A stretch of DNA of 64,000 nucleotides, from the NCBI RefSeq assembly GCF_036195045.1, contig NZ_CP108100.1, positions 5,208,001 through 5,272,000 on the forward strand, in the 5' to 3' direction. This DNA comes from Streptomyces sp. NBC_00236 (GTDB lineage Bacteria; Actinomycetota; Actinomycetes; Streptomycetales; Streptomycetaceae). Below, one piece after another: positions 38,061 through 48,123 of the stretch. Position numbers and translations under genes: made by a program. The stretch's first letter is position 1; the number at the start of each line of letters is the position of its first letter. The notes beneath the pieces were generated by a model, which was given only the letters and a program-made list of their open reading frames with translations, had not been told where the DNA came from and made no database searches.

Positions 38061-38945
38061 GTGCTGGGGGACGACGCGGGGCTTACTGCCGCGGTGCTCG
38101 CGGCGCAGGACGGGGACGAGGACGCCTTCCGTACTGTGTACCGCGCTGTGCAGCCGCGGCTGCTGGGCTACATACGGACGCTCGTGGGGGATCCGGACGC
38201 CGAGGACGTGGCGTCCGAGGCGTGGCTGCAGATAGCCAGGGACCTCGACCGCTTCAGCGGTGACGCCGACCGCTTCCGGGGCTGGGCGGCTCGGATAGCG
38301 CGCAACAGGGCCCTGGACCATCTGCGGATGCGCGGCAGGCGGCCCGCCGTCGGCGGCGACGAGACGGAGCTGTCGGGGAAGCCGGCCGGGTCCGACACGG
38401 CCGACGAGGCGATCGAGGCGCTGGCCACCGGCCGCACCATGTCGCTCATCGCCCAGCTGCCGCAGGACCAGGCCGAGGCCGTGGTGCTGCGTGTGGTGGT
38501 CGGTCTCGACGCCAAGAGCGCGGCGCAGACGCTGGGCAAGCGGCCCGGCGCGGTCCGCACCGCCGCGCATCGCGGGCTGAAGCGGCTCGCCGAGCTGCTG
38601 CGGGCGGACGAGGCGGACCGCGCGGACGGCGCGGGGAAGCCGGGCGGCGAAGGCGGTCTGCCGGTGGCCGGTCCTGTGGAAGGAACCCGCCCGCGCGGCG
38701 AAGGCGGTCTGCCGGCGGCCGGTCCTGCGGAAGGAAGCCGTCCGCGCGGCGACGGAGCAGCCGGCGGAGTGGGCGCGCCCAGGGGGCCGGGCGGTGACAC
38801 GAACCCGGCGCAGTCCCCGCAGAACAACGGGGCGGGCCGGACGGTGGAACTCGGTGCCGTCCCCGCGCAGCGCCCCTCCCGCACCGGCCTGGTGGCGCCC
38901 GCCGGTGTGACGCATTCGCGTCTGTGGACGCAGAAGGACATGTGA
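38061..38945 (+). CDS. ECF-like sigma-70 family sigma factor
   Basis: 294 residues from the GTG at 38061; the GAGGGA ribosome site sits very close to it. Residues 12-90 form sigma region 2 (DAFRTVYRAVQPRLLGYIRTLVGDPDAEDVASEAWLQIARDL region; RGWAARIARNRALDHLR). Residues about 125-180 form region 4 (LIAQLPQDQAEAVVLRVVVGLDAKSAAQTLGKRPGAVRTAAHRGLKRL region). The tail of about 110 residues is low-complexity and includes a 17-residue tandem repeat. The TGATG overlap with the next gene suggests coupled synthesis with a membrane partner that may hold it as an anti-sigma factor. Confidence 0.88.
   Translation: MLGDDAGLTAAVLAAQDGDEDAFRTVYRAVQPRLLGYIRTLVGDPDAEDVASEAWLQIARDLDRFSGDADRFRGWAARIARNRALDHLRMRGRRPAVGGDETELSGKPAGSDTADEAIEALATGRTMSLIAQLPQDQAEAVVLRVVVGLDAKSAAQTLGKRPGAVRTAAHRGLKRLAELLRADEADRADGAGKPGGEGGLPVAGPVEGTRPRGEGGLPAAGPAEGSRPRGDGAAGGVGAPRGPGGDTNPAQSPQNNGAGRTVELGAVPAQRPSRTGLVAPAGVTHSRLWTQKDM
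38644..38745 (+). repeat. 51-bp tandem repeat in the sigma factor tail
   Basis: Two copies with a 51-bp period encode GEGGLPVAGPVEGTRPR and GEGGLPAAGPAEGSRPR, in frame, followed by the start of a third (GDG). Confidence 0.85.
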
Positions 38946-40087
38946 TGGCCGACGAGCAGCACGAATGGCTTGACAAGGAAGCGGCGGAGAAGATGCTCCG
39001 CCGCGAACCGGTCGACCCTTCCGACGGCCCGCCCCGGAACGAGGCCGAGAGGCTCGCAGCGGCCCTGGACGCCGTGGCCCGCACCGCCCGCCCCGCCGCC
39101 GGAGAGCTGCCCGGCGAGGCCGCGGCCCTGGCCGCCTTCCGCGCCGTCCGCCGCACCACCGCCCGTACCGCCGCTGTCGGCGCACCCGCGGCCCGGGCCG
39201 TGGGCGCGGACGACTCCGCCGAGTCCGGCATGCTCGCCCCCGTACACATACGCCCGGCCGGTTCCGGTACGGCGTCGGGGGCCGCGGGATTCCGTGGCCC
39301 CCGTCCCATGCGCTGGAGCCGGCCGATCCGTTTCGGTCTGGTCGCCTCCCTCGCGTGCTGTGCGATCGGCGGGGTGGCCGTGGCCGCCGGGACCGGGGTG
39401 CTGCCCGGCCCCTTCAGCCGGCACGCGCCGACACCGGCCACCTCGGTGTCGGCCGCGGCGTCCCCCAGGGAACTGGGCTCCGACCTCACCACCGACGACG
39501 GGACGTCGCCGCCGCCCGGATCCCCGGGCGAGGAATCCGCGCCACCGGACACGACCCGGACCGGCGGGCCCGCGAGCGGCCGCCCCGACGGCAGCGACCG
39601 CGCCCCCGCACCGACCCGTGAGAGGGACGGCGGCGGCGACAGCCGGTCCGGCGGAGCCGGGGACCACCAGTCCGCCGGCACCGGCACGACGTCGAGCCCG
39701 GGCGGCCAGGACGGTGACGGGACCTCCGGCGACAGCGGCGACGAGGCGTCCTGGTACGCGAAGACCCTGAAGGCCTGCCGCGACTACCGCGACGGCAAGC
39801 TCGACGACGAGCGCAGACGCCGCCTCGAAGCGCTGGCCAAGGGGGCCCGCAACCTCGACCGGTTCTGCGACCGGATGCTCGACCAGGCCGACGGGAAGAA
39901 CGACGACGGTGCGGGCCAGGGCGACAGAGGCGACGACGAACCGGCCGGAAGCGACGGCTCGTCCGGCGGCTCGGGCACCCTGCCGTCGATCGGGTTCTCC
40001 ACGGTGTCCCCGGAGCCCTCGGCCACCGCCGAGTCCACTGCCTCCGGCTCCTCGCGCTCCCCGTCGCCCTCGCTCGCGGCGCGCTGA
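38945..40087 (+). CDS. Single-pass membrane protein, possible anti-sigma factor
   Basis: 380 residues, ATG at 38945, overlapping the sigma stop by 1 bp. Residues 1-125 are cytoplasmic and helical at first (EWLDKEAAEKMLRR; NEAERLAAALDAVARTARP), a helix spans about 128-150, and the exterior part is Gly/Ser/Asp-rich with a short ordered stretch containing ACRDYRDGKLDDERRRRLEALAKGARNLDRFCDRML (a Cys pair in that segment, about residues 278-313). The coupling to the sigma gene and the topology suggest anti-sigma function; no canonical zinc anti-sigma motif is present. Confidence 0.7.
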   Translation: MADEQHEWLDKEAAEKMLRREPVDPSDGPPRNEAERLAAALDAVARTARPAAGELPGEAAALAAFRAVRRTTARTAAVGAPAARAVGADDSAESGMLAPVHIRPAGSGTASGAAGFRGPRPMRWSRPIRFGLVASLACCAIGGVAVAAGTGVLPGPFSRHAPTPATSVSAAASPRELGSDLTTDDGTSPPPGSPGEESAPPDTTRTGGPASGRPDGSDRAPAPTRERDGGGDSRSGGAGDHQSAGTGTTSSPGGQDGDGTSGDSGDEASWYAKTLKACRDYRDGKLDDERRRRLEALAKGARNLDRFCDRMLDQADGKNDDGAGQGDRGDDEPAGSDGSSGGSGTLPSIGFSTVSPEPSATAESTASGSSRSPSPSLAAR

Positions 40088-40285
40088 GCCCGCTCGGCGC
40101 CCGCCCCGCCACCACCGGGTGTGACGTTTTCCGGCCGGTGGGCGCAGTAACAAGTGAGCCGACTGGTCATCGGCAGCGCCCGGAGCCGGGGTTCCCCCCG
40201 TACCTACGGCTCGGCGCAATGGCGCGGGCGGGACACGTTCCCCCGGTCCCGCCCGCGCCCCTCATCCCTCGCCCCGCTCCTGGCC

Positions 40286-41215
40286 TCACTTGTAGACGAC
40301 GACCTTGTCGCCGTTGCGGACCTGGGCGAACAGTGAGGCGATCTTCCCCTCGTCGCGGACGTTGACGCAGCCGTGCGAGGCGCCGTTGTAGCCGCGGGCC
40401 GCGAAGTCCGATGAGTAGTGCACCGCCTGGCCGCCGCTGAAGAACATCGCGTACGGCATGGCCGTGTGGTAGATCGACGACACGTGGTGCCGGGACTTCC
40501 AGTAGACGGAGAAGGTGCCTTCGCGGGTCGGCGTGTACTGCGAGCCGAACCGCACGTCCATCGACGAGACGACCTTGCCGTCGATCATCCAGGACAGCGA
40601 CCGGCTGTTCTTGCTGATGCAGATCACCCGGCCCGTCAGACAGCGCTTGTCCGGCTTCGCGGCCGGCCTGGTGGTCGGCGGGTTCAGCTCCGCGGCCGTC
40701 GGCGCGTGCGTCATGCCGAGCAGCTTCTGCCAGGTGACGGTGTCCGTCTTCCCCGTGCGGGACAGTCCGCGCTTGCCCTGGAACGACTGCACGGCGGTGA
40801 CCGTGACGGAGCCGTAGTAGCCCGTGGGGCTGCGGTCGAAGTGGCCGATCTGACGCAGCCGGGCCTGGAGCTCGCGGACCTGCTTGCCCTGCGAGCCCGT
40901 CGCCATGAGCACCTCGGCCTGCGGATCGGCCGACGGCGTGGCTTTCGGGGTGGCCTTCGGCGTGGCCTTCGGCTTCGAACTCGGCTTCGCGCTCGTGGAC
41001 GGCGTCGCCGACTCCGGCCTGTCCGTGCCGGGCTTGGCGTCCTCGGTGGGTGAGCTGCTCGCCGGCGACGGAGCGGCCGGCGCGCTGCCGGCGGCCTCCG
41101 CCTTGCATCCGGCGGTCACGGCGACCAGTGCCAGTACGGCGACGGCGGACGCCGCGCCCGCCCCCCGGCCTCCTCCGTGCGCGTGGCCGCGCCCGGTCCT
41201 GCTGCTGCGTATCAT
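40286..41215 (-). CDS. L,D-transpeptidase lipoprotein with peptidoglycan-binding domain
   Basis: 309 residues from the ATG at 41215, with AGGGGG upstream. The lipobox TAGC puts lipidated Cys37 at the N-terminus. After a Thr/Pro/Lys-rich linker comes a PG_binding_1 domain (GKQVRELQARLRQIGHF; VTAVQSFQGKRGL). The C-terminal YkuD domain ends in SHGCVNVRD with catalytic Cys283 and His281. It forms 3-3 cross-links or attaches proteins to peptidoglycan outside the cell. It is divergent from the methylmalonyl-CoA mutase gene, 227 bp away. Confidence 0.92.
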   Translation of the reverse strand: MIRSSRTGRGHAHGGGRGAGAASAVAVLALVAVTAGCKAEAAGSAPAAPSPASSSPTEDAKPGTDRPESATPSTSAKPSSKPKATPKATPKATPSADPQAEVLMATGSQGKQVRELQARLRQIGHFDRSPTGYYGSVTVTAVQSFQGKRGLSRTGKTDTVTWQKLLGMTHAPTAAELNPPTTRPAAKPDKRCLTGRVICISKNSRSLSWMIDGKVVSSMDVRFGSQYTPTREGTFSVYWKSRHHVSSIYHTAMPYAMFFSGGQAVHYSSDFAARGYNGASHGCVNVRDEGKIASLFAQVRNGDKVVVYK

Positions 41216-41442
41216 CTCGGCCCCCTGAATCTGCGGTATCTCATGGGACGGATTCCCGCTCTGCCCGGTTGCCGAATCCTGCGCATGATGGGGAAAGCGG
41301 CATCGAGGACCGGAGGATGTCAGGCATCGGGGCTGTGAGCAAGGTCCCAGCCCGGCCCCCTCCAACGCTTCGGGGCCCGCCGCTACAGTCCGTCGCGAAA
41401 GCCACGGGTACCAGTGAGTAGCTTCAGCGGGAGGCACAGCAG

Positions 41443-43023
<1,581 letters not shown>

Positions 43024-43121
43024 GGTGTCGTCGCAGGTAGGCCACTCGTGGGGTGAGCTCTCGCCGTTAGTCCGCGGTCCTGGATAAGCTCGTGAACAGT
43101 GGTCCCCGAAAGGAGGATGCC

Positions 43122-43733
43122 GTGGCCGTCATACAGCACGAGGAGCAGGTGCACGTGCAGGAACAGCCGGAGCTGACGCTCGGCGAGGCAGCTGACCAGC
43201 TCGCTCGCTCGCTGCCTGGGCATCGCGTGGAGATTCTCCAGGGGAGGCTCACTGTGACACCGCCGGCCGACGTATCGCATGCGCTGGCACTGTCCTGGCT
43301 CAGCGAGGAATTCGGCCCTCGGGCACGCAAGACAGGGCTCAGACTCGTCCAAGGGGTCGGTCTGTGGCTTCCCACCGGTCCGGAGGACCATGCGATCCCT
43401 GATCTGTCGGTCGTCGAGGCAGATATCAGAGACGCGCATGTCATGAAGAACTGCTACGCCCCCCACGTCTTCCGCATGGTCGTCGAGGTGACCTCGACCA
43501 ACTGGGCCGACGACCTCGGCCCCAAGGTCGAGGACTACGCCCAGGCGGGCATCCCGGTCTACGTCGTCGCCGACCGCAAGCACGACCAGGTGCTGCTCTG
43601 CAGCGACCCGCGGGGCGGCGAGTACAAGAACAAGGCGCACCACAAGCGCGGGACATCGTTCGCTGTTCCCGACGAGGTCGGCGTGGAGATGGAGCTCTCG
43701 GTGGACCGGCTGCTCGACGGCGACGAGGACTGA
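43122..43733 (+). CDS. Uma2 family (PD-(D/E)xK fold) protein
   Basis: 203 residues from the GTG at 43122 after AAAGGAGG. Uma2 (DUF820) proteins have a restriction-endonuclease-like fold. Candidate active-site residues are Asp94 in IPDLSVVEAD, Glu122 in MVVEVTSTNWADD and Lys135 in GPKVEDYAQAGIPVYVVAD. Many copies occur in streptomycetes and cyanobacteria, and the biological role is unclear; some are linked with mobile elements, but no such element is seen here. It follows the mutase gene by 98 bp. Confidence 0.88.
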   Translation: MAVIQHEEQVHVQEQPELTLGEAADQLARSLPGHRVEILQGRLTVTPPADVSHALALSWLSEEFGPRARKTGLRLVQGVGLWLPTGPEDHAIPDLSVVEADIRDAHVMKNCYAPHVFRMVVEVTSTNWADDLGPKVEDYAQAGIPVYVVADRKHDQVLLCSDPRGGEYKNKAHHKRGTSFAVPDEVGVEMELSVDRLLDGDED

Positions 43734-43765
43734 GGGCGCCTTCCCCGTAGCGGAGCCCCCTCCTC

Positions 43766-43795
43766 CGGAGTGTCGTACCCCCGTGCGACACTCCG
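43766..43795. promoter_or_regulatory. 10-bp inverted repeat in front of the LysE gene
   Basis: CGGAGTGTCG (43766-43775) faces CGACACTCCG (43786-43795) with a 10-nt spacer, 4 bp before the LysE-family start codon. It is either an operator, a hairpin that hides the start region, or a terminator of the Uma2 gene. Confidence 0.6.
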
Positions 43796-43799
43796 TTTC

Positions 43800-44468
43800 A
43801 TGCTGGGTGTCACCGACCTTCCGACCTATCTCGCCGGCCTCGTGCTCATCGTTCTGCTGCCGGGGCCGAATTCGCTGTACGTACTGTCCGTCGCCGCCCG
43901 GCGCGGGGTACGGACCGGATACGTGGCCGCCGCCGGGGTGTGGACCGGGGACACCGTCCTGATGACGCTGTCCGCGCTCGGGGCCTCGTCCCTGCTGCAG
44001 ACGACGCCCGTGCTCTTCGCCGTGGTGAAGTACGCCGGTGCGGGCTATCTGACCTGGATGGCGATCGGGATGCTGCGGACCGCGGTGTCGATGTGGCGCG
44101 AGCGGCATCGCCGGGTGGCCGCGATCACGGGCGAGGGAGCGGAGGGGACCGGGGCTCCGGCCACCATGGAGCGGCCCTACCGGCGGGCGCTGGTGGTCAG
44201 CCTGTTCAACCCGAAGGCGATCCTGTTCCTGATCTCCTTCTTCGTCCAGTTCGTCGACCCCGGGTACGCCTACCCGGCGCTGTCCTTCCTGGTGCTGGGC
44301 ACCCTGCTCCAGATCGCCAGCTTCCTGTACCTGTCGATGCTGATATTCGGCGGCACCCGGCTGTCCGCCGCGTTCCGCCGCCGCAAGCGGCTGTCGGCGG
44401 GGGCCACTTCGGCTGCCGGCCTGTTGTTCCTCGGCTTCGCGGCGAAGCTTTCGTTCAGCAGCGTCTGA
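43800..44468 (+). CDS. LysE/RhtB family exporter
   Basis: 222 residues from the ATG at 43800. Six hydrophobic helices with the family signature LVLIVLLPGPNSLYVLSVAARRGVRTGYVAAAGVWTGD region near the N-terminus and LFNPKAILFLISFFVQFVDP in the middle. LysE/RhtB proteins export amino acids such as leucine, homoserine or lysine. No ribosome site is visible and an inverted repeat ends 4 bp before the ATG, so the transcript may be leaderless. It converges with a MarR gene 18 bp downstream. Confidence 0.9.
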   Translation: MLGVTDLPTYLAGLVLIVLLPGPNSLYVLSVAARRGVRTGYVAAAGVWTGDTVLMTLSALGASSLLQTTPVLFAVVKYAGAGYLTWMAIGMLRTAVSMWRERHRRVAAITGEGAEGTGAPATMERPYRRALVVSLFNPKAILFLISFFVQFVDPGYAYPALSFLVLGTLLQIASFLYLSMLIFGGTRLSAAFRRRKRLSAGATSAAGLLFLGFAAKLSFSSV

Positions 44469-44486
44469 CCGGGGCGGCCGGGCTGC

Positions 44487-44945
44487 CTACTCGTGCCAGG
44501 CCGTGCCACCGACGTTGTGGATCATGCGCTGGAGCACCTTGAGGGCGGCGACGAACTCCTCGTCGGGGATGCCGTCGTGGATCTCCGCGCGGGCGGTCGT
44601 GACGCTCTCGGCGGCACGGGTGCGCAGGGCGTGGCCCTCAGGCGTCAGCCGCAGCCGGGCCCGGGGGTCCTGGGTGACCAGACCCCGTTCGACCAGGGTG
44701 TCGATCTCCGGTTCCAGACCGGCCCCGGTGTCGAGGTAGCCGCTGAGCAGGGTGACCACGTCGGCGCGCGGCCGGCCCTCCTCGTCGGCGTCGACGAGCT
44801 GGTTGAGCACCCACCACGGGGGCTGGGTCAGTCCGTGGTCGGCGAGCGCGCCACGGATGCGGGTCACGGTCGCCTTGTGCGCGGCCCAGCTCCAGTAACC
44901 GATGGGCTGGCGGGCGAGTCCAGCGTCGTCATGTGAGTAGTCCAT
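44487..44945 (-). CDS. MarR-type winged-helix protein
   Basis: 152 residues, ATG at 44945. A helix-turn-helix with wing is seen at residues about 50-100 (DVVTLLSGYLDTGAGLEPEIDTLVERGLVTQDPRARLRLTPEG region). The C-terminal helix (EFVAALKVLQRMIHNVGG) fits the MarR dimer interface. It lies 18 bp downstream of a FAD monooxygenase gene on the same strand and is probably cotranscribed; its control may extend to that operon. Sequence similarity to classic MarR is modest. Confidence 0.8.
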   Translation of the reverse strand: MDYSHDDAGLARQPIGYWSWAAHKATVTRIRGALADHGLTQPPWWVLNQLVDADEEGRPRADVVTLLSGYLDTGAGLEPEIDTLVERGLVTQDPRARLRLTPEGHALRTRAAESVTTARAEIHDGIPDEEFVAALKVLQRMIHNVGGTAWHE

Positions 44946-44963
44946 GCCGGCGACCTTAGGAAC

Positions 44964-46400
44964 TCAACCGCGCTTGAGGTCAAGGCCCAGCGGTGCGGCG
45001 TACTCCGCGAGCCCGGCCGTGTCCTCGCCCGCCCAGCCGACGTAGCCGTCCGGCCGGACCAGGAACAGCCCCTTGCCGTACGCCTCGTAGTGGTCGATGC
45101 GCAACGCCCTGACCTGTGAACCGGCGAACTCCGGCAGGTCCGCGTCGGTGCCGACCGCCAGCAGCGTGAAGTGCGGGCCGCGGAAGACGTCGAAGAGACG
45201 GCGCCCGCCGCCCGCGGGCCCGTCCGGCGCCCGGTCGCCGGCCACCAGCGCGCCCGCGCTCCCCACCGACAGCGGCCCCGCGCGGTAGCCGAGGCCCAGC
45301 TGCTGGGCGGCCGCGCCCCGCTCCTGCTCACCGCGGTGGATCCGGGTGGACAGGCCGAGCATCTCGGCGGCGATCGGGCGGCGCTCCTCCTCGTAGCTGT
45401 CGAGCAGGGCGGCGGGCGCCCCGTGACCCAGCACCTGGCCGAGCTTCCAGCCCAGGTTGTACGCGTCCTGCACGCTGGTGTTGAGCCCCTGGCCGCCCGC
45501 GGGGGAGTGGACGTGGGCGGCGTCCCCGGCCAGGAAGACCCGTCCGTCGCGGAACCGGTCGGCGAGCGCGGCACGCGGCCGGAAGTCGGAGGACCAGAGG
45601 ATCTCCGTGATGTCCTGCGCGTCCAGGTGCGTGCGTGCGGCGACCACCGCGCGCACCCCGTCCGGGGAGGTGTCCGGCTCACCCTCCTTGAACTGCGCGA
45701 CCAGCTGGAAGTCCCGGGTGCCGGGCAGCGGGCACAGCGTGAGGAACCCCGCGTCGGTGCGCATCATGTGCCAGTTGAGCCGGTCGAGCGCGTCCTCGGC
45801 GACCCGGACATCGGCCACCAGCATCGGTGCCGGGTCCACCGTCTCCCCGGTCATCGCGACGGACAGGGCCCGCCGCACGGTGGAGCGTCCGCCGTCCGCC
45901 GCGACCAGGTAGGAGGCGCGGACCGGGCCGGTGGACAGCTGCGCGGTGACCCCGTCCGCGTCCTGGGCGAGCCCGGTCAGCGCGGCCGAGAACACCACGT
46001 CGCCGCCCAGTTCGCGCAGCCGGGCCAGCAGGATCTCCTGGGTGCGCCACTGCGGCATCAGCCACGGCTCCCCGTACGGCTCCGCGTCCGTCGGCGCCGC
46101 GACCCGGAACATGTGGTGCTCGCCCATCCGCTCACCGTCCTGCCAGACCATCCCGACCGGCGCGGGGCCCCCGTGCTCGCGGACGGCGTCGCCGACCCCG
46201 AGGTCGTCGAGGACCTCCCGGGTGCGGGGCTGGATGCCCTTGCCGCGCGAGCCGGGGAAGAGGGCGGGCGCCTGCTCGACGAGGAGCGCGGGGACGCCGC
46301 GCCGGGCCAGGTCACAGGCCAGGGCGAGGCCGCAGGGACCCGCGCCGACGATGAGGACCGAGGTCTCCGTGACCGTTTCCTTAACGCTGTTAAGTTCCAT
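44964..46400 (-). CDS. FAD-dependent aromatic monooxygenase
   Basis: 478 residues, ATG at 46400. The group A flavoprotein hydroxylase motifs are VLIVGAGPCGLALACDLARRG (FAD), the ADGGRSTVRR motif and GRVFLAGDAAHVHSPAGGQGLNTSVQDAYNLGWKL region, plus a C-terminal thioredoxin-like domain. It resembles polyketide hydroxylases and antibiotic-inactivating monooxygenases of the rifampicin/tetracycline type. It is divergent from a TetR-family gene, with CTTAACGCTGTTAAG boxes between them; one lies inside its first codons. This suggests induction by an aromatic ligand, possibly a detoxification function. Confidence 0.87.
   Translation of the reverse strand: MELNSVKETVTETSVLIVGAGPCGLALACDLARRGVPALLVEQAPALFPGSRGKGIQPRTREVLDDLGVGDAVREHGGPAPVGMVWQDGERMGEHHMFRVAAPTDAEPYGEPWLMPQWRTQEILLARLRELGGDVVFSAALTGLAQDADGVTAQLSTGPVRASYLVAADGGRSTVRRALSVAMTGETVDPAPMLVADVRVAEDALDRLNWHMMRTDAGFLTLCPLPGTRDFQLVAQFKEGEPDTSPDGVRAVVAARTHLDAQDITEILWSSDFRPRAALADRFRDGRVFLAGDAAHVHSPAGGQGLNTSVQDAYNLGWKLGQVLGHGAPAALLDSYEEERRPIAAEMLGLSTRIHRGEQERGAAAQQLGLGYRAGPLSVGSAGALVAGDRAPDGPAGGGRRLFDVFRGPHFTLLAVGTDADLPEFAGSQVRALRIDHYEAYGKGLFLVRPDGYVGWAGEDTAGLAEYAAPLGLDLKRG
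46380..46394. promoter_or_regulatory. TetR operator copy inside the monooxygenase 5' end
   Basis: Palindrome CTTAAC-GCT-GTTAAG covers codons 3-7 of the monooxygenase. Confidence 0.7.
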
Positions 46401-46415
46401 GCGTCGCAGTGTGTC

Positions 46416-46430
46416 CTTAACGCTGTAAAG
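46416..46430. promoter_or_regulatory. TetR operator copy in the intergenic region
   Basis: CTTAAC-GCT-GTAAAG, the same box with one mismatch, 36 bp centre to centre from the first. A further GTTAAC half-site lies at about 46446-46451, close to the TetR start. Confidence 0.7.
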
Positions 46431-46460
46431 CTGTCAAGGGCGGGCTGTTAACTTGGCACG

Positions 46461-47123
46461 GTGGGTACGACGAAGATCGACCGGTCCCGAGTGGCCGACA
46501 CGGCACTGCGGCTGCTGAACGAGGTGGGCCTGGACGGGCTCAGCCTGCGCGCCATCGCGAAGGAGCTGGACGTCAAGGCGCCCGCGCTCTACTGGCACTT
46601 CAAGGACAAGCAGGCGCTGCTCGACGAGATGGCCACGGTGATGTACCGCCGGATGCTCGACGAGGGCCTGCCGGGCCCGACCCCGGACAGCTGGCAGGAC
46701 CAGCTCGTCGCGTACAACAGCGGGCTGCGCGCCGCGCTGCTGCGCTACCGCGACGGGGCCAAGGTCTACGGGGGCGCGAGGTTCACCGGCACCGACCACG
46801 CCGACGGGCTCGAACGCCATCTGCGGACCATGGTCGACGCGGGCTTCGAGCTGTGGCAGGCCGTCCGGGCGGGCACCACCGCGTACTCCTACACGATGGG
46901 CTTCGTCAGCGAGGAGCAGGGCGTCCGCCCGATGCCGGACCAGCAGCGCGAGGGCTTCGACATCGGTGCACGCGCGGAACGCATGGCCCGCTACCCGCTG
47001 GCCGCCGCGGCCGGCGAGGAGATCTTCGCCCACTACGACGAACGGTTCGAGGACGGCCTGCGGCTGATCATCGCGGGGATCGAGGTGCGGTACGGGGGGA
47101 GGGGCGTGACGGGACGGGCGTGA
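46461..47123 (+). CDS. TetR family regulator with TetR_C ligand domain
   Basis: 220 residues from the GTG at 46461. The helix-turn-helix is VADTALRLLNEVGLDGLSLRAIAKELDVKAPALYWHFKDKQALLDEM region (residues 10-56), nearly the tetracycline-repressor pattern including ALYWHFKNK-type recognition. The C-terminal part fits the TetR_C domain (VDAGFELWQAVRAGTTAYSYTMGFVSEEQ). It is divergent from the FAD monooxygenase, like tetR beside tetX- or tetA-type genes, and matching dyads lie between. The ligand is unknown. It converges on a methyltransferase gene 9 bp downstream. Confidence 0.92.
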   Translation: MGTTKIDRSRVADTALRLLNEVGLDGLSLRAIAKELDVKAPALYWHFKDKQALLDEMATVMYRRMLDEGLPGPTPDSWQDQLVAYNSGLRAALLRYRDGAKVYGGARFTGTDHADGLERHLRTMVDAGFELWQAVRAGTTAYSYTMGFVSEEQGVRPMPDQQREGFDIGARAERMARYPLAAAAGEEIFAHYDERFEDGLRLIIAGIEVRYGGRGVTGRA

Positions 47124-47132
47124 AGAGGGGTA

Positions 47133-48059
47133 TCACCCCGCCCGCAGGTACGCCGACGTCGAGACCCGCCCCAGCAGCCGCAGCCGCGAGGAGCCGCCCG
47201 CCAGGTGCTTGTCCAGGGCCTCCTGGACACCCGGCCACGACGCGTCGCCGTAGTCGTCCAGCACCACGACGCCGCCCGGGGCGACGATCTCCTCGACCCA
47301 CTCCAGGTCGGCGGCCACCCCCTCCATGGAGTGGTCACCGTCCACGACGATCACCCCGTACTCCCGGTCGGCGACCTCGGCACGCACCTCCGGATCGGAG
47401 GAGAATCCCTGCCGGATACGGGGGTGATACGTCGAACCGGCCCCGGTCAGCGCCAGGTTGGCCCGTACGACGTCCTCGCGCACGGGCGTCCCCGTCGGGT
47501 CGGCAGGCTGGGACGTGCCCGGCTGGAGCTGCGAGCCGGCCAGCGGGTCGACGATGGTCAGGTCCGGCTGGATGCCCGCCCGGTGCACCATCCGGGTCAG
47601 TGCCGCCGCGAACAGCCCGTACAGCGTGCCGATTTCGAGAAGGGCGCCGTTCGGCGGAGCGAGCAGCGGCACCGTCGCCAGCCTGCCGCACACATTGGAC
47701 GTGGATCCCGCCAGCCGCCCCACGCCGAGCGACTCCAGCGCCACCACGGTCCGGTAGGCGGTGACGACACTGCGCCGGGCCGTCGCCTCGTCCCCGTTCA
47801 ACGCGCCGATCTGCCGTACCAGTTGGTCGATCTCCCGGGCGGGCGGGATCCGGTGCGCGCCCCTCCCCGTACCGTCGAGCAGCAGCCCCAGCGCGTACTG
47901 ACCCCGCCGCAACTCCTCGGTGTCCCGCCGCAGTGCGGCGAGCTCGCTCCGCAGCGGTTCGGCGGCACGCTCCGTCCGCACCCGGATGCGGCGGTCGACC
48001 AGGGTGAGGGCGGGGCGCAGGGCGCGTTTCGTCAGACGGTTCTTCAGGAGGGAGGGCAT
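47133..48059 (-). CDS. Class I SAM-dependent methyltransferase
   Basis: 308 residues, ATG at 48059. After about 110 helical residues (RTERAAEPLRSELAALRRDTEELRRGQYALG may form a coiled coil) comes a Rossmann-like domain: GALLEIGTLYGLFAAALTRMV (SAM loop), TIVDPLAG, YGVIVVDGDHSMEGVAADL and APGGVVVLDDYGD. The acidic DGDH and DDYGD suggest a metal-dependent O-methyltransferase (Methyltransf_24 type). It is the last gene of the leftward wall-polymer operon, so it may methylate a sugar of that polymer. That role is inference from context. Confidence 0.82.
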   Translation of the reverse strand: MPSLLKNRLTKRALRPALTLVDRRIRVRTERAAEPLRSELAALRRDTEELRRGQYALGLLLDGTGRGAHRIPPAREIDQLVRQIGALNGDEATARRSVVTAYRTVVALESLGVGRLAGSTSNVCGRLATVPLLAPPNGALLEIGTLYGLFAAALTRMVHRAGIQPDLTIVDPLAGSQLQPGTSQPADPTGTPVREDVVRANLALTGAGSTYHPRIRQGFSSDPEVRAEVADREYGVIVVDGDHSMEGVAADLEWVEEIVAPGGVVVLDDYGDASWPGVQEALDKHLAGGSSRLRLLGRVSTSAYLRAG

Positions 48060-48123
48060 GGGTGGGAACGTACGCGTGCGGAGGGGTTGCCTCCCACCAC
48101 GCGCAGATGAAGTCTCGGTGTCG

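Noticed and set aside
41216..41442. Cobalamin riboswitch before the mutase gene
   Set aside because: The 227-bp gap shows no B12-box-like conserved sequence or fitting set of stems by eye.
44964..46400. Assignment of the monooxygenase as a known tetracycline- or rifampicin-inactivating enzyme
   Set aside because: The family motifs are shared with many polyketide hydroxylases; substrate cannot be named from sequence alone.
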